From assembly GCA_030041375.1 (NCBI GenBank), contig JASHOA010000091.1, positions 1-64,000 on the forward strand: 64,000 bases of DNA. Direction: 5' to 3'. The number at the start of each line of letters is the position of its first letter. Position 1 is the stretch's first letter. Below the pieces are notes generated by a model that ran no database searches, was not told the origin of the DNA, and worked only from the letters and a program-made list of their open reading frames with translations. A program made the translations under genes and the position numbers. This document shows positions 62,057 through 64,000 of the stretch, one piece after another. This stretch comes from Acetobacteraceae bacterium. Its GTDB lineage: Bacteria > Pseudomonadota > Alphaproteobacteria > Acetobacterales > Acetobacteraceae.

Positions 62057-63664
62057 CTATGCGGCCGTGATCTCGGGCCGTGCCGGTGCGGCGGGAAACG
62101 CGGCGGCGATCAGCGCCTTGGTGTAAGGCTCGCGCGGAGCGGCGAACAGCTCTGCGGCCGGGCCTTGCTCGACGATGCGGCCGGCGCGCAGTACGATCAG
62201 CCGGTGCGCGAGCGCGCGCACCACTGCGAGATCGTGGCTGATGAAGAGATAAGCGAGATCGTGACGGCTTTGCAGATCGCGCAGGAGATCGACAATCTCC
62301 GCCTGCACCGACGCGTCGAGCGCGCTGGTCGGCTCATCGAGGACGACGAAGTGCGGCTTCAGGATCATCGCGCGGGCAATGGCGATGCGCTGCCGCTGGC
62401 CGCCACTGAATTCGTGCGGATAGCGCAGCATCGCTTCGGCGGGAAGGCCGACCTCGGCCAGAGCGGCGAGCACGCGTGCCTCGCGCTCGGCGCGGGGGAG
62501 CCTCGGCATGTGAACGGCGAGACCCTCGGCGATGATTTCTCCGACGGAAAGACGTGGCGAGAGGCTGCCGAAGGGATCCTGAAAGACGATCTGCATGCGC
62601 CCGCGGAGCGGCCTCAGTTCCCGGCGTGAAAGCCCGCCGATCTCGCGGCCTTCGAATGAGATGTGTCCGGCTGCTCTCTCCAGGCCGACGAGGGCAAGGC
62701 CGATGGTGGTCTTCCCTGAGCCCGATTCGCCGACCAGTCCGAGCGTTTCGCCGGCACGGATGGCGAAGGAGACATCATCCACGGCGCGCACTTCGGAAAC
62801 CTTGCGGCGCAGCAACCCGGCGCGGATCGGGAAATGCACCGCGATCCGCTCCGCCGCCAGGAGCGGTTCCGTGCCGTGCGGGCGAGTGGCGGGGCCGCCG
62901 CGCGGCACGGTGTCCAACAGCATGCGTGTATAGGCATGGCGCGGAGCGGTGAAGATCTCGTGGGTGGATCCGGATTCGACGATGTGGCCCCCTTGCATGA
63001 CAGAGACATGGTCGGCCATGCGGCGGACGATCGAAAGGTCATGCGTGATGAGGAGGAGGGCGAGGCCGCGTGCCTTCTTCTCGGCGGCGAGGAGATCGAG
63101 GATTTGCGCCTGGATGGTGACATCGAGTGCGGTGGTCGGCTCGTCGGCGATCAGCAGGGTGGGATCGTTGGCGAGCGCCATCGCAATCATCACGCGCTGG
63201 CGCTGGCCGCCCGAGAGCTGGTGGGGATAGGCGTCGATCCGGCGTTCCGCGTCGGCGAAGCCGGCGGCCTCGAGCAGGGCGAGCACGCGCGCGCGCAAAG
63301 CGTTCTTGGCGAGGCGCCGATGCAGCCGGATCGCCTCGCCGATCTGGCGCCCGATGCGATGCAGCGGATTGAGGCTGCTCATCGGCTCCTGGAACACCAT
63401 GCCCGCCAACCCGCCGCGCAGCCGACGCAGGACGAGAGGCCCGGCGCCGATGACGTGTTCGCCGTCGAGCAGGACGCGACCGGCGGAATTGCGGCCCCCG
63501 GGGGGGAGCAATTGCAGCAGGGAGAGCGCGGTCAGGGTCTTGCCGGAACCTGATTCGCCGACCAGCGCGAGTGTTTCGCCGCGATCGAGCGTGAAGGAGA
63601 CATCCTCCACCACCCGGCGTTCAGCAAAGGAGACTGCGAGTCCGGAAACCTCGAGCAGGCTCAC
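62057..63664 (-). CDS. Peptide/oligopeptide ABC transporter ATP-binding protein (two fused NBDs, YejF-like)
   Basis: 535 aa with two complete ATPase domains. NBD1: Walker A GESGSGKT near residue 36, signature LSGGQRQR, Walker [16 protein letters not shown]2: [28 protein letters not shown]. Such double-domain proteins power YejABEF/Opp/Dpp-class peptide importers at the inner membrane. Start codon GTG at 63662-63664 overlaps the upstream permease stop (GTGA), so it is the last gene of a leftward transporter operon. Confidence 0.93.
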   Translation of the reverse strand: MSLLEVSGLAVSFAERRVVEDVSFTLDRGETLALVGESGSGKTLTALSLLQLLPPGGRNSAGRVLLDGEHVIGAGPLVLRRLRGGLAGMVFQEPMSSLNPLHRIGRQIGEAIRLHRRLAKNALRARVLALLEAAGFADAERRIDAYPHQLSGGQRQRVMIAMALANDPTLLIADEPTTALDVTIQAQILDLLAAEKKARGLALLLITHDLSIVRRMADHVSVMQGGHIVESGSTHEIFTAPRHAYTRMLLDTVPRGGPATRPHGTEPLLAAERIAVHFPIRAGLLRRKVSEVRAVDDVSFAIRAGETLGLVGESGSGKTTIGLALVGLERAAGHISFEGREIGGLSRRELRPLRGRMQIVFQDPFGSLSPRLSVGEIIAEGLAVHMPRLPRAEREARVLAALAEVGLPAEAMLRYPHEFSGGQRQRIAIARAMILKPHFVVLDEPTSALDASVQAEIVDLLRDLQSRHDLAYLFISHDLAVVRALAHRLIVLRAGRIVEQGPAAELFAAPREPYTKALIAAAFPAAPARPEITAA

Positions 63665-64000
63665 GTGAGCGTCTTGCGCGGATCGAAGGCGTCACGCACC
63701 GCCTCGCCGATGAAAATGAGAAGAGCGAGTGTGCCGCCGAGGACGACGAAGGCGGTGATGCCAAGCCAGGGCGCCTGGAGGTTGTTCTTGGCCTCCTCCA
63801 CGAGTTCGCCGAGAGAGGGCGAGCCGGGCGGCAGGCCGAAGCCCAGGAAATCGAGGCTGGCCAATACCGTGACCGAGCCGGAGAGGATGAAGGGGAGGAA
63901 GGTCATCACGGCCACCATCGCGTTCGGCAGCACATGGCGCCACATCACCACCGGATCGGAAACGCCGAGCGCACGCGCGGCGCGCACATATTCGAGGTTG
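63661..64000 (-). CDS. Peptide ABC transporter permease (YejE/DppC-type), 5' end beyond window
   Basis: Only the last ~112 codons are visible. They contain the permease EAA-loop region NLEYVRAARALGVSDPVVMWRHVLPNA, which contacts the ATPase, and two to three membrane segments ending [10 protein letters not shown]. Frame is open to the window edge; the apparent GTG start at 63987 is internal. Pairs with the fused ATPase downstream. Confidence 0.92.
   Translation of the reverse strand, partial: NLEYVRAARALGVSDPVVMWRHVLPNAMVAVMTFLPFILSGSVTVLASLDFLGFGLPPGSPSLGELVEEAKNNLQAPWLGITAFVVLGGTLALLIFIGEAVRDAFDPRKTLT

Overview
The window is GC-rich, densely packed bacterial DNA. It looks like a chromosome segment of an alphaproteobacterium: the order of ribosomal protein genes, the Cys4 adenylate kinase fused into the spc operon, the heterotetrameric sarcosine oxidase cluster and the sigma-54/NtrC-type nitrite reductase promoter all fit that class. 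Genus cannot be read from the sequence; a Rhodospirillales-like lineage is only an inference. No CRISPR array, intact insertion sequence, prophage or replication origin was seen.

Layout. 1-6.9 kb: assimilatory nitrate/nitrite reduction, read leftward as nirB-nirD-nasA-cysG behind a sigma-54 promoter. 6.8-7.7 kb: a regulatory gap with an NtrC-like box, a dispersed palindromic repeat and a perfect 16-bp inverted repeat, then tRNA-Asn and tRNA-Leu. 7.7-15.1 kb: a 3-hydroxyisobutyrate-dehydrogenase-like oxidoreductase, soxBDAG sarcosine oxidase and a convergent D-amino-acid-dehydrogenase-like gene. 15.1-18.9 kb: a CoxMLS-type molybdenum hydroxylase with the form II active-site motif. 18.9-22.1 kb: RluA-type pseudouridine synthase, RarA and an SDR. 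22.1-38.3 kb, leftward: rpsL-rpsG-tuf-S10-spc-alpha ribosomal superoperon with secY, adk, rpoA and rplQ. 38.5-43.5 kb: an accessory and partly decayed island between rpoC and rpsL (Gfo/Idh/MocA oxidoreductase, isomerase pseudogene with an in-frame TGA, truncated coxS remnant, SRPBCC protein, polytopic membrane protein). 43.6-54.5 kb: rplKAJL-rpoBC. 54.5-59.6 kb: a rightward operon of a dynamin-like GTPase and two MutS-domain ATPases. 59.6-64 kb: RraA-family protein, methionine aminopeptidase, RadC, and a peptide-type ABC transporter running off the right edge.

The most interesting part is the 54.5-59.6 kb operon. Two separate RNA elements there match the fluoride (crcB-motif) riboswitch: one before the GTPase gene and one before the first MutS-like gene. 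Each has a plausible promoter ending just upstream of the aptamer. In each, the 3' pseudoknot strand (ACTCCT) is complementary to the downstream Shine-Dalgarno sequence, which suggests a simple translational ON switch. The second promoter and aptamer lie inside the last codons of the GTPase gene. No crcB or eriC fluoride exporter is in the window. The cluster therefore looks like a fluoride-responsive GTPase/MutS module whose biochemical job is not known to me.

The ribosomal and RNA polymerase clusters are conventional except that fusA is missing between rpsG and tuf, secE-nusG are missing before rplK, and the usual rpoC-rpsL junction is split by about 5 kb of accessory DNA.
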